NCBI GenBank assembly: GCA_015494675.1
Contig: WGAW01000136.1
Location: 1-22,145 of the forward strand
Reading direction: 5' to 3'
Source of the DNA: Hydrogenimonas sp.
GTDB taxonomy: Bacteria > Campylobacterota > Campylobacteria > Campylobacterales > Hydrogenimonadaceae
Length of the DNA stretch: 22,145 nt
In this document: positions 1 to 6,156 of the stretch, piece by piece
How positions within the stretch are numbered: the first letter of the stretch is position 1
Layout of the letters: each line of letters starts with the position of its first letter
Position numbers and translations under genes: made by a program
The notes under the pieces: model-generated
Seen by the model: only the letters and a program-made list of their open reading frames with translations
What the model was told of the DNA's origin: nothing
The model's database searches: none

Positions 1-500
1 AGGCAAAGTCGTTCAGAAGAGCGGGATTTGCGAATGTAGATTTCATCTGGCCGGTCGAAGGGGAGCTTAGCAGCCCCTTTGGGCTCAGAAGGGTCCTAAA
101 CGGCAAGCCCGGGGCTCCGCACAGGGGCATAGATATAGCGGCTCCCGCAGGAGAGCCGGTGTCGGCCGCGGCGGATGGCGTGGTCGTCGATGCGGGGAGC
201 TTCTTTTTCAGTGGAAACCTCGTTTTTATAGAGCATAGAGAGGGGGTCGTCACCACCTATGCGCATCTTGACAAAATAGCCGTCCGTCCGGGTGAGCGGG
301 TAAAAAAGGGGGATCTTGTGGGATATGTAGGCTCTACCGGCCGCGTAACGGGGCCGCATCTTCACTTCGGCGTGATGGTAGATTCGGTATATGTGGATCC
401 GATCCTTTTTCTTCCGACACGACATCCGTCAAGTGCGGCGGCGGAAAAATTGAGTAAAATTAGCCACGGCCCGGCCGGCAGAAATCCACACCATAAATAG
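1..500 (+). CDS. M23 family metallopeptidase (LytM/peptidoglycan hydrolase), 3' part only
   Basis: The reading frame is open from the first complete codon at position 3 to the TAG at 498-500, so the gene begins outside the window and only about 165 C-terminal residues are visible. They carry the zinc-binding LytM pattern: an SSPFGLRR stretch, then HRGIDIAAP (the H-x(3)-D zinc ligands, bases about 120-150), a Y-A-H-L segment with the conserved histidine, and GPHLHFGV (the H-x-H ligands, bases about 352-375). M23 enzymes cut peptide bridges in peptidoglycan in the periplasm or at the cell surface; some members are inactive activators, but here all visible metal ligands are intact. The tail is short and basic (ends RNPHHK). 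The siroheme reductase gene starts 13 bases downstream, so the two are probably co-transcribed although no functional link is evident. The internal ATG at 159 is not the start, because the motif with the first zinc ligands lies upstream of it. Confidence 0.9.
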   Translation, partial: AKSFRRAGFANVDFIWPVEGELSSPFGLRRVLNGKPGAPHRGIDIAAPAGEPVSAAADGVVVDAGSFFFSGNLVFIEHREGVVTTYAHLDKIAVRPGERVKKGDLVGYVGSTGRVTGPHLHFGVMVDSVYVDPILFLPTRHPSSAAAEKLSKISHGPAGRNPHHK

Positions 501-513
501 ATAAGGTTGCCAC

Positions 514-2220
514 ATGTTGCCCAGTCAGCACCTGACACTGAAAAAGTTCGAGCAGTTCAAAGCCGCGATGCGCCCCTACGACTACTTCGAAATGCTCGAT
601 ACGCTCGACTTCGAGAGCCTGGGAGAGGGAGACCGTTTCTACCTTCAATGTTTCGGCATATACAACAGTGAGCTCGAAGAGGAGACCTTTATGCTCCGCA
701 TACGCACCGCGGGCGGGCGTATAAAGGCGGAGCACTTCACTTCAATTGCCGCCATAGTCAAAGAGCATGACCTGCAGATGGTGCTAACCGCGCGTGCCGG
801 CATTCAGCTGCACGGGCTTGAGGCCGACAATGTTTTGGAGGTTTTCAAAGAGGTAAACGGTATGGACGGTCTTACGACCTGGCAGACCTTCGGAGACAAC
901 ATAAGAAACGTAGTGACAGACCCGTACGACGGCGTGGGCAAGAGCTGCAAAATGGAGGTCTACCCCCTCATAGAGAGGATGCAGAGCTTTTTTTTGAGAA
1001 ACCCGGAGCTTGTCGGCATGCTTCCCAGGCGCGTCTCCGTAGGTATTACCGGCATGGAGTTCAACGCAGTTCCCCTCTTTTCGAACGATCTTCTCTTCGC
1101 ACTCGCCAAAAGAGATGGAGAGTACGGTTTCAACGTCTACATAGGCGGGAAAAATACCGAAGTGGCGATGCCTGCCGACATATTTTTGCCTCCTGAGAAT
1201 GCGGTAGAGTTTTTCGAGGCGCTCATCTACGCCTTCAACCGTTACGGCTCGAGAGAAAAGCGTACAAGAAGCCGGCTCTTTCATATGATAGAGGATATCG
1301 GTATGGAGGGGCTGAAGCAAAAAATTGCCGAGTTTTACAAAAAGCCGTGGTCGGAGGCCGGTGAGCTTCTACTGAAAAAGCGTGATTTCGGTGATCTCGA
1401 AGAGCTTAAAGACGGTAGCTTCGGCTACCGCTACCGTACCGACTACGGGGTGGTTGGGCCCGAAGAGTTCGAAGCCATCGCGCGGTTTGTTGCGGCGGAA
1501 GGCGCAGAGGTGCGTCTGGGCATCGACCAGCAGATATATATTTTGGGGCTAAAAAGCGCGGAAGTGCCGTTTGAGAAAAGAGATACCGCCCCGACGGTGG
1601 TCGCCTGTGCAGGAAGCGAGTATTGCCCATTCTCTTACTGGAGCATCAAGGATGAGTCCCATATGCTTCCGCAGAGCGAAATAGAGGAGTGCGGCGCGGT
1701 TGTCGGCTTTTCCGGATGCCTCAAAGGGTGCGGTCGCCACAAACATGCCGACATCGGAATTGTGGGGCTCAGATCGAGCAGGTTCGGCAAAGACGACAGA
1801 TCGGCGCGAATATTTCTCGGAGCCGAATATACATCGGGCAAGAGGGCGGCGGAGGCGGTGTTTCAGAGTGTGCCGCTGGCCGAAATGGGCAGGGTGGTCT
1901 CTCTGGTGCTGGATGAGTTTAAAAAGAGCGGCTGCGATACGTTCGAGGAGTTTTCGGCTACGGTGCTGAACCGTTTCGAGCCGGAGTTTCTCTCTTTGTG
2001 GTTTATGGCGAAGCTGGAGAGCGGATCTGAAGCCGTGCTCGATCCGCAGATGGAGCAGATGGAGCTTTTGAACCGCAGTTTTGAAGGCAGAGAGTATATA
2101 GAGGTAGCTAAAAAGAACGGATTTTCCGAAGCGGCGGGCAGAATCGTCAAGGATTTGTGGTACGAGCAGGAGGCGCCGGAGGTGCGGCATGTAAAACCGA
2201 GTGAAAGGAGATTGCGCTAA
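514..2220 (+). CDS. Siroheme/[4Fe-4S] nitrite or sulfite reductase (ferredoxin-type, NirA/Sir family)
   Basis: 568 residues, a usual length for the single-chain ferredoxin-dependent assimilatory reductases that carry out six-electron reduction of nitrite to ammonia or sulfite to sulfide in the cytoplasm. The family's two-fold repeat is visible. A first half has the siroheme-contact arginine motifs (RIRTAGG near residue 70 and TARAGIQLHGL near residue 92). A second half carries the cluster cysteines C365-x5-C371 and C402-x3-C406 in ACAGSEYC and SGCLKGCG, which bind the 4Fe-4S cluster bridged to siroheme. The signature SGC..GC.R...A(D/E)IG is recognisable as SGCLKGCGRHKHADIG, although the usual proline-asparagine between the cysteines is Leu-Lys here. 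The start is ATG 514 with TAAGG seven bases ahead. Substrate cannot be told from sequence alone. No siroheme synthesis genes or nitrate transport genes are seen in the window. A small basic protein gene follows 13 bases after the stop. Confidence 0.88.
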   Translation: MLPSQHLTLKKFEQFKAAMRPYDYFEMLDTLDFESLGEGDRFYLQCFGIYNSELEEETFMLRIRTAGGRIKAEHFTSIAAIVKEHDLQMVLTARAGIQLHGLEADNVLEVFKEVNGMDGLTTWQTFGDNIRNVVTDPYDGVGKSCKMEVYPLIERMQSFFLRNPELVGMLPRRVSVGITGMEFNAVPLFSNDLLFALAKRDGEYGFNVYIGGKNTEVAMPADIFLPPENAVEFFEALIYAFNRYGSREKRTRSRLFHMIEDIGMEGLKQKIAEFYKKPWSEAGELLLKKRDFGDLEELKDGSFGYRYRTDYGVVGPEEFEAIARFVAAEGAEVRLGIDQQIYILGLKSAEVPFEKRDTAPTVVACAGSEYCPFSYWSIKDESHMLPQSEIEECGAVVGFSGCLKGCGRHKHADIGIVGLRSSRFGKDDRSARIFLGAEYTSGKRAAEAVFQSVPLAEMGRVVSLVLDEFKKSGCDTFEEFSATVLNRFEPEFLSLWFMAKLESGSEAVLDPQMEQMELLNRSFEGREYIEVAKKNGFSEAAGRIVKDLWYEQEAPEVRHVKPSERRLR

Positions 2221-2233
2221 AGGCGTTTTGCGG

Positions 2234-2593
2234 ATGGAAGAGAAAAAGAGAGAGAAGTACCTCACGGCAAGATACAGGCGCGAGCTGGAGCGCTACCTTA
2301 ACAGGGTCGTCTCTTTCGCTATGGGTGTAGAGTTTGAAAAGAGCGATTACGAAAACATGGTTCAAAAGGCCCTGCAGAAGCTTCAAAAAGTGCAGAAGGT
2401 TCCTCTCTATAACGACTATTTCGAAAAGCTGGAAGCCTTTATAGAGATGACAAGAGCGCTTGCGGGAAGTGAAAGGGAGGCAGGCGATATACGGAGTGAG
2501 ATTCTACACGAGGCCAACCGGATAAGAAAATCGAAACGCAAGAAGAGTTATAGCCGCAAGTCGAAGAGGGCCTCGCGGGACGAGGGATACTGA
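2234..2593 (+). CDS. Small basic helical protein, unknown function
   Basis: 119 residues from ATG 2234, which has TAAAGG ten bases upstream. A longer frame opening at GTG 2201 would overlap the reductase gene and has no ribosome site, so I prefer 2234. I do not recognise a family. The protein looks mostly helical and highly charged, beginning MEEKKREKYLTARYRREL. A short hydrophobic patch (VVSFAMGVEF) sits near residue 27, and the last 30 residues are very basic (KSKRKKSYSRKSKRASRD). The tail suggests binding to nucleic acid or to an acidic partner, but that is inference. It sits 13 bases behind the siroheme reductase, so it is probably in the same transcript. There is no signal peptide, no membrane segment and no cysteines for a metal cluster, so it is not an obvious electron donor. 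Coding is supported by the ribosome site, by codon use like its neighbours and by the operon-like spacing. Confidence 0.7.
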   Translation: MEEKKREKYLTARYRRELERYLNRVVSFAMGVEFEKSDYENMVQKALQKLQKVQKVPLYNDYFEKLEAFIEMTRALAGSEREAGDIRSEILHEANRIRKSKRKKSYSRKSKRASRDEGY

Positions 2594-2598
2594 GGTAA

Positions 2599-2619
2599 TC
2601 GGGGTGCATTCCGACTTTT
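2599..2619 (+). terminator. Weak hairpin with short T run after the reductase operon
   Basis: TCGGGG (2599-2604) can pair with TTCCGA (2609-2614) using two G-U pairs, over a TGCA loop, followed by CTTTT. It lies six bases past the stop of the small basic gene and before the ATPase promoter, which is where a terminator would be expected. The stem is weak, so this is a low-confidence call. Confidence 0.3.
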
Positions 2620-2637
2620 CTGGCCGCAGAGAAGTAT

Positions 2638-2700
2638 ATAGATTTTATTACTAATAACTTTTATGTATTGTATAATGTATAAAATCTATTAGTAAGGGGG
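2638..2700 (+). promoter_or_regulatory. ATPase promoter embedded in an inverted repeat (candidate operator)
   Basis: A perfect TATAAT lies at 2671-2676 with only a poor -35 (TTACTA, 2648-2653, 17 bases upstream), placing +1 near 2683. An 11-bp inverted repeat flanks it: ATAGATTTTAT at 2638-2648 and ATAAAATCTAT at 2679-2689. A second, overlapping pair is TACTAATA 2649-2656 with TATTAGTA 2687-2694. The arms cover the -35 side and the start point, as a repressor or self-controlled operator might. The AAGGGGG ribosome site follows at 2694-2700. Confidence 0.6.
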
Positions 2701-2704
2701 TATG

Positions 2705-3814
2705 ATGTTCAGTGTCGGACGACCGGTGACGGGCAGAAACTTCTTCGACCGTTCGAAAATGGTAAAAAAGCTTGTCGCTTTTATCGATGACGGACAGGAT
2801 GTAATGGTCAAGGCCCCGAGAAGATACGGCAAAACATCTCTTATAAAGCAGGCTTTCGAAATATCCAAAAAAGAGCATATATATGTCGATCTCAGAAGGG
2901 AGAGGAGCCTCTCCTCGGCTGCCGAGAAGATTGTCGACAGAGCCTACGAGAGTGCCGGCATGAAGGGTTTTGCCGCTGCATTGAAAAAGAGTGTGGTGGA
3001 TCTGCTTAGCATAGCCGAAAAGGAGCTTTCGGTCGATCTCGGTATCGTGAAGGGTTCTGTAAAGCTTTTCGAGCAGAAGGGTGAAAAGGGTGAAGAGGAG
3101 CTGCTGGCCGCCGCGCTCGACAACGTTTTCGAGCTCGCAAAAGGGCTTGGAGTGCGTTTTTACATCGTTTTCGACGAGTTTCAGGATATCGGCAGATTCG
3201 GCGTCTCCAAAGATCGGGTGCTGGACACTCTAAGGGGCACCATACAGCACCACGGAGATAGTGTCAGCTACTATTTTCTGGGCAGTATAGAGACAATCAT
3301 GAGCGAAATCTTCGAAAACAGGAAATCGCCGTTTTACAACTACTGCCGCCGTCTGACACTTGAGCCGTTCGATATAGGCGAGATAAAAAAGGATCTGATA
3401 GCGGCGTTTCGCAGAAGAAAGATAGTTTTCGAAGATGAGGGGGCTCTGGAAGAGACTCTTCGAAAGCTGTCGGGTCATCCGGCGAATACAATGGTCGTTA
3501 TGCAAAACCTCTACTATATTGCGCTGGAGAAAGAGATAAAGAGCCTGGGCCCGGAAGATCTGAAAAGAGCCTATAGAGACGGTTACGATGAGGTGCTTGA
3601 CCTGATAGAGGAGTATATAGGGGAGATAAAAGCCAAGAAACATCACCACGATGTGATATACAGGCTCGCTAACTCTTTGCCGCAGGAGCTAAAGGGGGCG
3701 GCATTGAGGCAGGTGTTCAGGGGGCTGGAGAATATGGGCCACATAACACGTACGGGCAGGGGAGAATATAGAATCAACGACGGATATCTTGTCGATTATC
3801 TGAGAGAGCAGTGA
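2705..3814 (+). CDS. AAA-type ATP-binding protein, archaeal ATPase (ATPase_2-like) family
   Basis: 369 residues counted from ATG 2705; the ATG at 2702 lies only one base from the AAGGGGG ribosome site, so 2705 fits spacing better. Numbered from 2702, Walker A is KAPRRYGKTSLIK (residues 37-49) and Walker B is FYIVFDEF (153-160). A sensor-like YYFLGSIET lies at 190-198, then SPFYNYCRRLTLEPF (209-223), the region that carries the conserved arginine in this family. The last 55 residues (from about 315, HDVIYRLANSLP) read like a winged-helix domain. The combination is that of the P-loop ATPases first recognised in archaea (PF01637-like, near the STAND/AAA+ border). Their substrates are mostly unknown; suggested roles include DNA-related or mobile-element-related regulation. 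It is monocistronic, with its own promoter inside an inverted repeat, and sits between a metabolic operon and the ancient tRNA-tuf block, so it may be an accessory insertion. The biological role cannot be told from sequence. Confidence 0.82.
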   Translation: MFSVGRPVTGRNFFDRSKMVKKLVAFIDDGQDVMVKAPRRYGKTSLIKQAFEISKKEHIYVDLRRERSLSSAAEKIVDRAYESAGMKGFAAALKKSVVDLLSIAEKELSVDLGIVKGSVKLFEQKGEKGEEELLAAALDNVFELAKGLGVRFYIVFDEFQDIGRFGVSKDRVLDTLRGTIQHHGDSVSYYFLGSIETIMSEIFENRKSPFYNYCRRLTLEPFDIGEIKKDLIAAFRRRKIVFEDEGALEETLRKLSGHPANTMVVMQNLYYIALEKEIKSLGPEDLKRAYRDGYDEVLDLIEEYIGEIKAKKHHHDVIYRLANSLPQELKGAALRQVFRGLENMGHITRTGRGEYRINDGYLVDYLREQ

Positions 3815-3853
3815 GAAAAAAGAGTGGTTTGGAGAGATTGTTGGCAAAAAACC

Positions 3854-3889
3854 TTGACAATGAGTGCAAAAGATATTAAAATTGCACTC
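3854..3889 (+). promoter_or_regulatory. Sigma-70 promoter of the tRNA-tuf operon, overlapped by a palindrome
   Basis: TTGACA (3854-3859), a 17-base spacer, then TAAAAT (3877-3882) give a near-consensus promoter with +1 near 3889, twelve bases before tRNA-Thr. This is the best -35 box in the window. GAGTGCAA (3862-3869) and TTGCACTC (3882-3889) form a perfect 8-bp inverted repeat with a 12-base spacer, spanning the spacer, the -10 and the start point. Confidence 0.75.
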
Positions 3890-3900
3890 CATTTTTAGTC

Positions 3901-3977
3901 GCCGGTGTAGCTCAGTTGGCTAGAGCAGCTGATTTGTAATCAGCAGGTCGCGGGTTCGAGTCCCATCACCGGCTCCA
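3901..3977 (+). tRNA. tRNA-Thr(UGU)
   Basis: 77 nt with encoded CCA. The acceptor GCCGGTG pairs with CACCGGC, and the anticodon stem GCTGA/TCAGC encloses loop TTTGTAA with anticodon TGT at 3935-3937. The D-arm (TAGCTCAGTTGG) and T-arm (GGGTTCGAGTCCC) are intact. It is the first gene of the operon and is followed at once by seven T residues. It decodes ACA and probably other ACN codons. Its position matches thrU of the E. coli thrU-tyrU-glyT-thrT-tufB operon. Confidence 0.98.
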
Positions 3978-4015
3978 TTTTTTTCGTCAGTGTTTGTACC
4001 AGAGTAGACAATGAC

Positions 4016-4101
<86 letters not shown>

Positions 4102-4117
4102 GTCGAATCAGATGGCT

Positions 4118-4194
4118 GCGGGAGTAGCTCAGTTGGCTAGAGCATCAGCCTTCCAAGCTGAGGGTCGCGGGTTCGAGTCCCGTTTCCCGCTCCA
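4118..4194 (+). tRNA. tRNA-Gly(UCC)
   Basis: 77 nt with encoded CCA. The acceptor GCGGGAG faces TTCCCGC, closing with one G-T wobble; the anticodon stem TCAGC/GCTGA encloses CTTCCAA with TCC at 4152-4154. Third tRNA of the operon; a 117-nt spacer follows before the next tRNA. Confidence 0.97.
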
Positions 4195-4203
4195 TTACGA
4201 AAT

Positions 4204-4300
4204 CTGGGAGCTGAAATTTAGATTCTTGCAATCGAACGAGGAACTGATTCGTCTCATGCTGCATGAGACCGACTGCATACCTCTGATAATTCACTCCTAG
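4204..4300 (+). other. Structured inter-tRNA spacer
   Basis: The 117-nt gap 4195-4311 has no plausible gene and no recognisable tRNA. Its ends can pair: CTGGGAG (4204-4210) with CTCCTAG (4294-4300, one G-U), continuing after a bulged C4211 as TGAA (4212-4215) with TTCA (4290-4293). Inside is a perfect 8-bp hairpin, GTCTCATG-CTG-CATGAGAC (4251-4269). It could be a processing signal for separating the tRNAs, a small RNA cut from the precursor, or chance. Confidence 0.45.
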
Positions 4301-4311
4301 CAGACAACCAT

Positions 4312-4386
4312 GCCCAGATAGCTCAGTGGCAGAGCACTTCCTTGGTAAGGAAGAGGTCGGCGGTTCAATCCCGCTTCTGGGCTCCA
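4312..4386 (+). tRNA. tRNA-Thr(GGU)
   Basis: 75 nt with encoded CCA. The acceptor GCCCAGA pairs with TCTGGGC, and the anticodon stem CTTCC/GGAAG encloses TTGGTAA with GGT at 4344-4346. It is the fourth tRNA and the last before tuf, equivalent in place and anticodon to E. coli thrT. A 359-nt non-coding region separates it from tuf. Confidence 0.98.
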
Positions 4387-4452
4387 CCAGCCGGTCGGAT
4401 TCGGAAAATCTAAAAGGCTGCGGAGCGCAAAAGCATACATTGACTAAAACTT

Positions 4453-4461
4453 TGGTATAAT
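4453..4461 (+). promoter_or_regulatory. Extended -10 promoter for tuf and its leader RNA
   Basis: TGGTATAAT is a perfect -10 box with a TGn extension, giving +1 near 4468, about 11 nt before the long leader helix begins. TTGACT at 4440-4445 is only 10 bases from the -10, too close to be its -35. The same TGGTATAAT string occurs before the ankyrin gene near the window end. This would let tuf be transcribed apart from the tRNAs. Confidence 0.65.
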
Positions 4462-4527
4462 ACGGCGCACATTTTGGCAGGGTGCCTCTGTAAATGTTCT
4501 ATAAATAGACTCCAAGCCCGCTTCGGT

Positions 4528-4572
4528 CCGCTGCTGAAGCGAACTCAGCATTAGCGTAGCCGAAGGGGCTTT
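4528..4572 (+). repeat. Direct repeat copy 1 (45 nt) in the tuf leader
   Basis: This copy begins CCGCTGCTGAAGCGAACT and ends AGCCGAAGGGGCTTT. It matches copy 2 at 4628-4673 except for A in place of G at 4550 and one A fewer near the end; the copies start exactly 100 nt apart. It forms the hairpin CGCT-GCTGA / TCAGC-ATT-AGCG, and its end pairs with AAGCCCGCTTCGG upstream (4514-4526). Confidence 0.85.
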
Positions 4573-4627
4573 GAGTCCGGACGGATGCGTAAAAAAGGTT
4601 TTAAGCGCGGTTTATCTGCGCGTGAGC

Positions 4628-4673
4628 CCGCTGCTGAAGCGAACTCAGCGTTAGCGTAGCCGAAAGGGGCTTT
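4628..4673 (+). repeat. Direct repeat copy 2 (46 nt) in the tuf leader
   Basis: Near-identical to copy 1 and keeps the same inner hairpin (4629-4656). Its 3' part has a new partner: GCCGAAAGGGGC (4659-4670) pairs with GCCCCTTCGGC (4674-4684) over a TTT loop with one bulged A. Part of it (GGGGCT) could instead pair with AGCCC at 4625-4629, so two folds compete. Confidence 0.85.
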
Positions 4674-4745
4674 GCCCCTTCGGCGTATTTAACAGATGGA
4701 ATATTTGCAGAGGTACCCTATTTAATTCTTTTACGGAGGACATTT

Positions 4746-5945
4746 ATGGCTAAGGAAAAATTCGAACGTACCAAGCCGCACGTTAACATCGGTACCATCG
4801 GTCACGTTGACCACGGTAAAACTACTCTGACTGCAGCGATAACTGCGGTTCTCGCCACTAAAGGTGAAGCAGAGCTTATGGATTACGATCAGATCGACAA
4901 CGCTCCGGAAGAGCGTGAGCGCGGTATTACGATCGCTACGTCTCACGTCGAGTACGAGACCGAGAAGCGACACTACGCGCACGTCGACTGCCCGGGACAC
5001 GCAGACTACGTCAAAAACATGATTACCGGTGCAGCTCAGATGGACGGAGCGATTCTGGTTGTTTCAGCGGCTGACGGCCCGATGCCCCAGACTCGTGAGC
5101 ACATTCTTCTGTCCCGCCAGGTCGGTGTTCCCTACATCGTAGTATTCATGAACAAGGCGGATATGGTAGACGACGAAGAGCTGCTCGAACTTGTCGAAAT
5201 GGAGATCCGCGAACTTCTCAACGAGTATGACTTCCCGGGTGACGACACTCCGGTGATCGCAGGTTCAGCTCTCAAAGCACTCGAAGAGGCGAAAAGCGGC
5301 ACACTCGGCGAGTGGAGCGAGAAGATACTCGAGCTCATGGACGCTGTTGACGAGTACATTCCTACTCCTGAGCGCGAAACTGACAAAGATTTCCTTATGC
5401 CGATCGAAGACGTCTTCTCAATTTCCGGTCGCGGTACCGTCGTAACCGGACGTATCGAGCGCGGAAAAGTTTGTGTCGGTGACACAATCGAAATCGTCGG
5501 AATCCGAGATACCCAGTCTACTACGGTAACGGGTGTCGAGATGTTCCGTAAAGAGATGGAGTGCGGTGAAGCCGGCGACAACTGCGGTGTACTTCTTCGC
5601 GGTACAAAAAAAGAGGAGGTCGAGCGCGGTATGGTTCTTTGTAAGCCCGGCTCAATCACTCCTCACACGAAATTCGAAGCCGAGATCTACGTACTTACAA
5701 AAGAGGAAGGTGGACGACACACTCCGTTCTTCAACGGATACCGCCCGCAGTTCTACGTACGTACTACAGACGTTACCGGTGCTATCAAACTGCCGGAAGG
5801 AACAGAGATGGTAATGCCCGGTGACAATGTTAAAATCGAGGCAGAGCTTATCGCTCCTATCGCGATGGAAGAGGGTACACGCTTCGCGATCCGTGAAGGC
5901 GGACGTACCGTCGGCGCAGGTGTTGTTTCCAAAATCCTCGCATAA
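4746..5945 (+). CDS. tuf: Translation elongation factor Tu
   Basis: 399 residues, close to the usual 394-400. EF-Tu is the cytoplasmic GTPase that delivers aminoacyl-tRNA to the ribosomal A site. GTP-binding motifs are all present: G1 GHVDHGKT (19-26), switch I RGITI (59-63), G3 DCPGH (81-85) and G4 NKAD (136-139). Domains 2 and 3 follow, with [13 protein letters not shown] in the domain 2 barrel and a C-terminal VVSKILA. The start ATG 4746 follows ACGGAGGA (4733-4740) with good spacing. Codon use differs from the flanking accessory genes (few ATA and AGA codons), as expected of a very highly expressed gene. It is the only tuf copy here; the str-type cluster further down ends with fusA and carries no second tuf. 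It lies downstream of four tRNAs and a long structured leader, then rpmG. Confidence 0.99.
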   Translation: MAKEKFERTKPHVNIGTIGHVDHGKTTLTAAITAVLATKGEAELMDYDQIDNAPEERERGITIATSHVEYETEKRHYAHVDCPGHADYVKNMITGAAQMDGAILVVSAADGPMPQTREHILLSRQVGVPYIVVFMNKADMVDDEELLELVEMEIRELLNEYDFPGDDTPVIAGSALKALEEAKSGTLGEWSEKILELMDAVDEYIPTPERETDKDFLMPIEDVFSISGRGTVVTGRIERGKVCVGDTIEIVGIRDTQSTTVTGVEMFRKEMECGEAGDNCGVLLRGTKKEEVERGMVLCKPGSITPHTKFEAEIYVLTKEEGGRHTPFFNGYRPQFYVRTTDVTGAIKLPEGTEMVMPGDNVKIEAELIAPIAMEEGTRFAIREGGRTVGAGVVSKILA

Positions 5946-5956
5946 TCAAAGAATCT

Positions 5957-5979
5957 AAAGGCGGTCGACGGCCGCCTTT
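5957..5979 (+). terminator. Hairpin between tuf and rpmG (partial terminator or stabiliser)
   Basis: AAAGGCGG (5957-5964) pairs perfectly with CCGCCTTT (5972-5979) over a 7-nt loop, 12 bases after the tuf stop. There is no long T tail, so complete termination is unlikely. It may reduce read-through or protect the 3' end of tuf mRNA so that tuf exceeds the downstream genes. Confidence 0.5.
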
Positions 5980-5997
5980 GCCTAAGGACAAGAAGAT

Positions 5998-6156
5998 ATG
6001 AGAATCAATATTGGGCTCAAATGCAGCGAGTGCGGAGAGATAAACTACACGACAAGCAAAAACTCCAAGACTCACACCGAAAAGTTCGAGACTAAAAAGT
6101 TTTGTCCGCGCTGTAACAAGCACACACTTCACAAAGAGGTGAAACTCAAAAGCTAA
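5998..6156 (+). CDS. rpmG: 50S ribosomal protein L33 (zinc-binding form)
   Basis: 52 residues, [17 protein letters not shown] at the start and [18 protein letters not shown] at the end, which is the L33 pattern. The two CxxC pairs (CSEC near residues 9-12 and CPRC near 36-39) show the zinc-ribbon type rather than the cysteine-free form. L33 is a small protein of the large ribosomal subunit near the E site. The start ATG 5998 lies after AAGGACAAGAAG. The gene sits between tuf and tRNA-Trp, its common place in many bacteria. Bacteria often keep a second, zinc-free L33 used under zinc limitation; none is present in this window. Confidence 0.97.
   Translation: MRINIGLKCSECGEINYTTSKNSKTHTEKFETKKFCPRCNKHTLHKEVKLKS

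Larger units (their letters stand above)
4479..4719 (+). ncRNA. Candidate multi-branched structured RNA in the tuf 5' leader
   Basis: The segment 4479-4502 can pair with 4696-4719 over 24 continuous base pairs, four of them G-U, and 4503-4507 pairs with 4686-4690 after a 5-nt bulge. Directly inside sits a long hairpin 4508-4577: GACTC/GAGTC, then AAGCCC/GGGCTT, a bulged G, then CTTCGG/CCGAAG, closing on a smaller hairpin 4529-4556. Then come hairpins 4605-4621, 4629-4656 and 4659-4684. Almost every position next to the central junction is accounted for. I do not recognise it as 6S RNA, tmRNA, SRP RNA or RNase P RNA. It ends 15 nt before the tuf ribosome site, so it could be a cis-acting leader, a processed small RNA, or an inserted palindromic repeat element. 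Confidence 0.6.

Noticed and set aside
2201..2233. GTG 2201 as start of the small basic protein
   Set aside because: It lacks a ribosome site and would overlap the reductase gene; ATG 2234 has a TAAAGG at suitable spacing.
3862..3889. CIRCE heat-shock operator
   Set aside because: The half-sites are in reverse order and the spacer is 12 rather than 9; no heat-shock genes follow.
4112..4300. Plus-strand 62-residue open frame over tRNA-Gly
   Set aside because: It contains the whole tRNA-Gly in translation, has no ribosome site, and has no family resemblance.
4145..4387. Minus-strand open frame over the tRNA-Gly to tRNA-Thr region (ends in a pattern like SGIEPPTSSLPRKCSATELSG)
   Set aside because: This is the familiar false protein produced by reading tRNA genes on the reverse strand; it covers two real tRNAs.
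4440..4461. TTGACT as the -35 of the tuf promoter
   Set aside because: It is only 10 bases from TATAAT, too short for a sigma-70 spacer; the extended -10 explains the promoter better.
4528..4673. CRISPR-like array
   Set aside because: Only two repeat copies, 45 nt long with internal hairpins and a 55-nt gap, and no cas genes.
4479..4719. Reading the long inverted repeat before tuf as an insertion sequence or MITE
   Set aside because: There is no transposase, no target-site duplication at the ends, and the mismatches are all G-U compatible, which favours an RNA structure. It is kept as an alternative in the finding.
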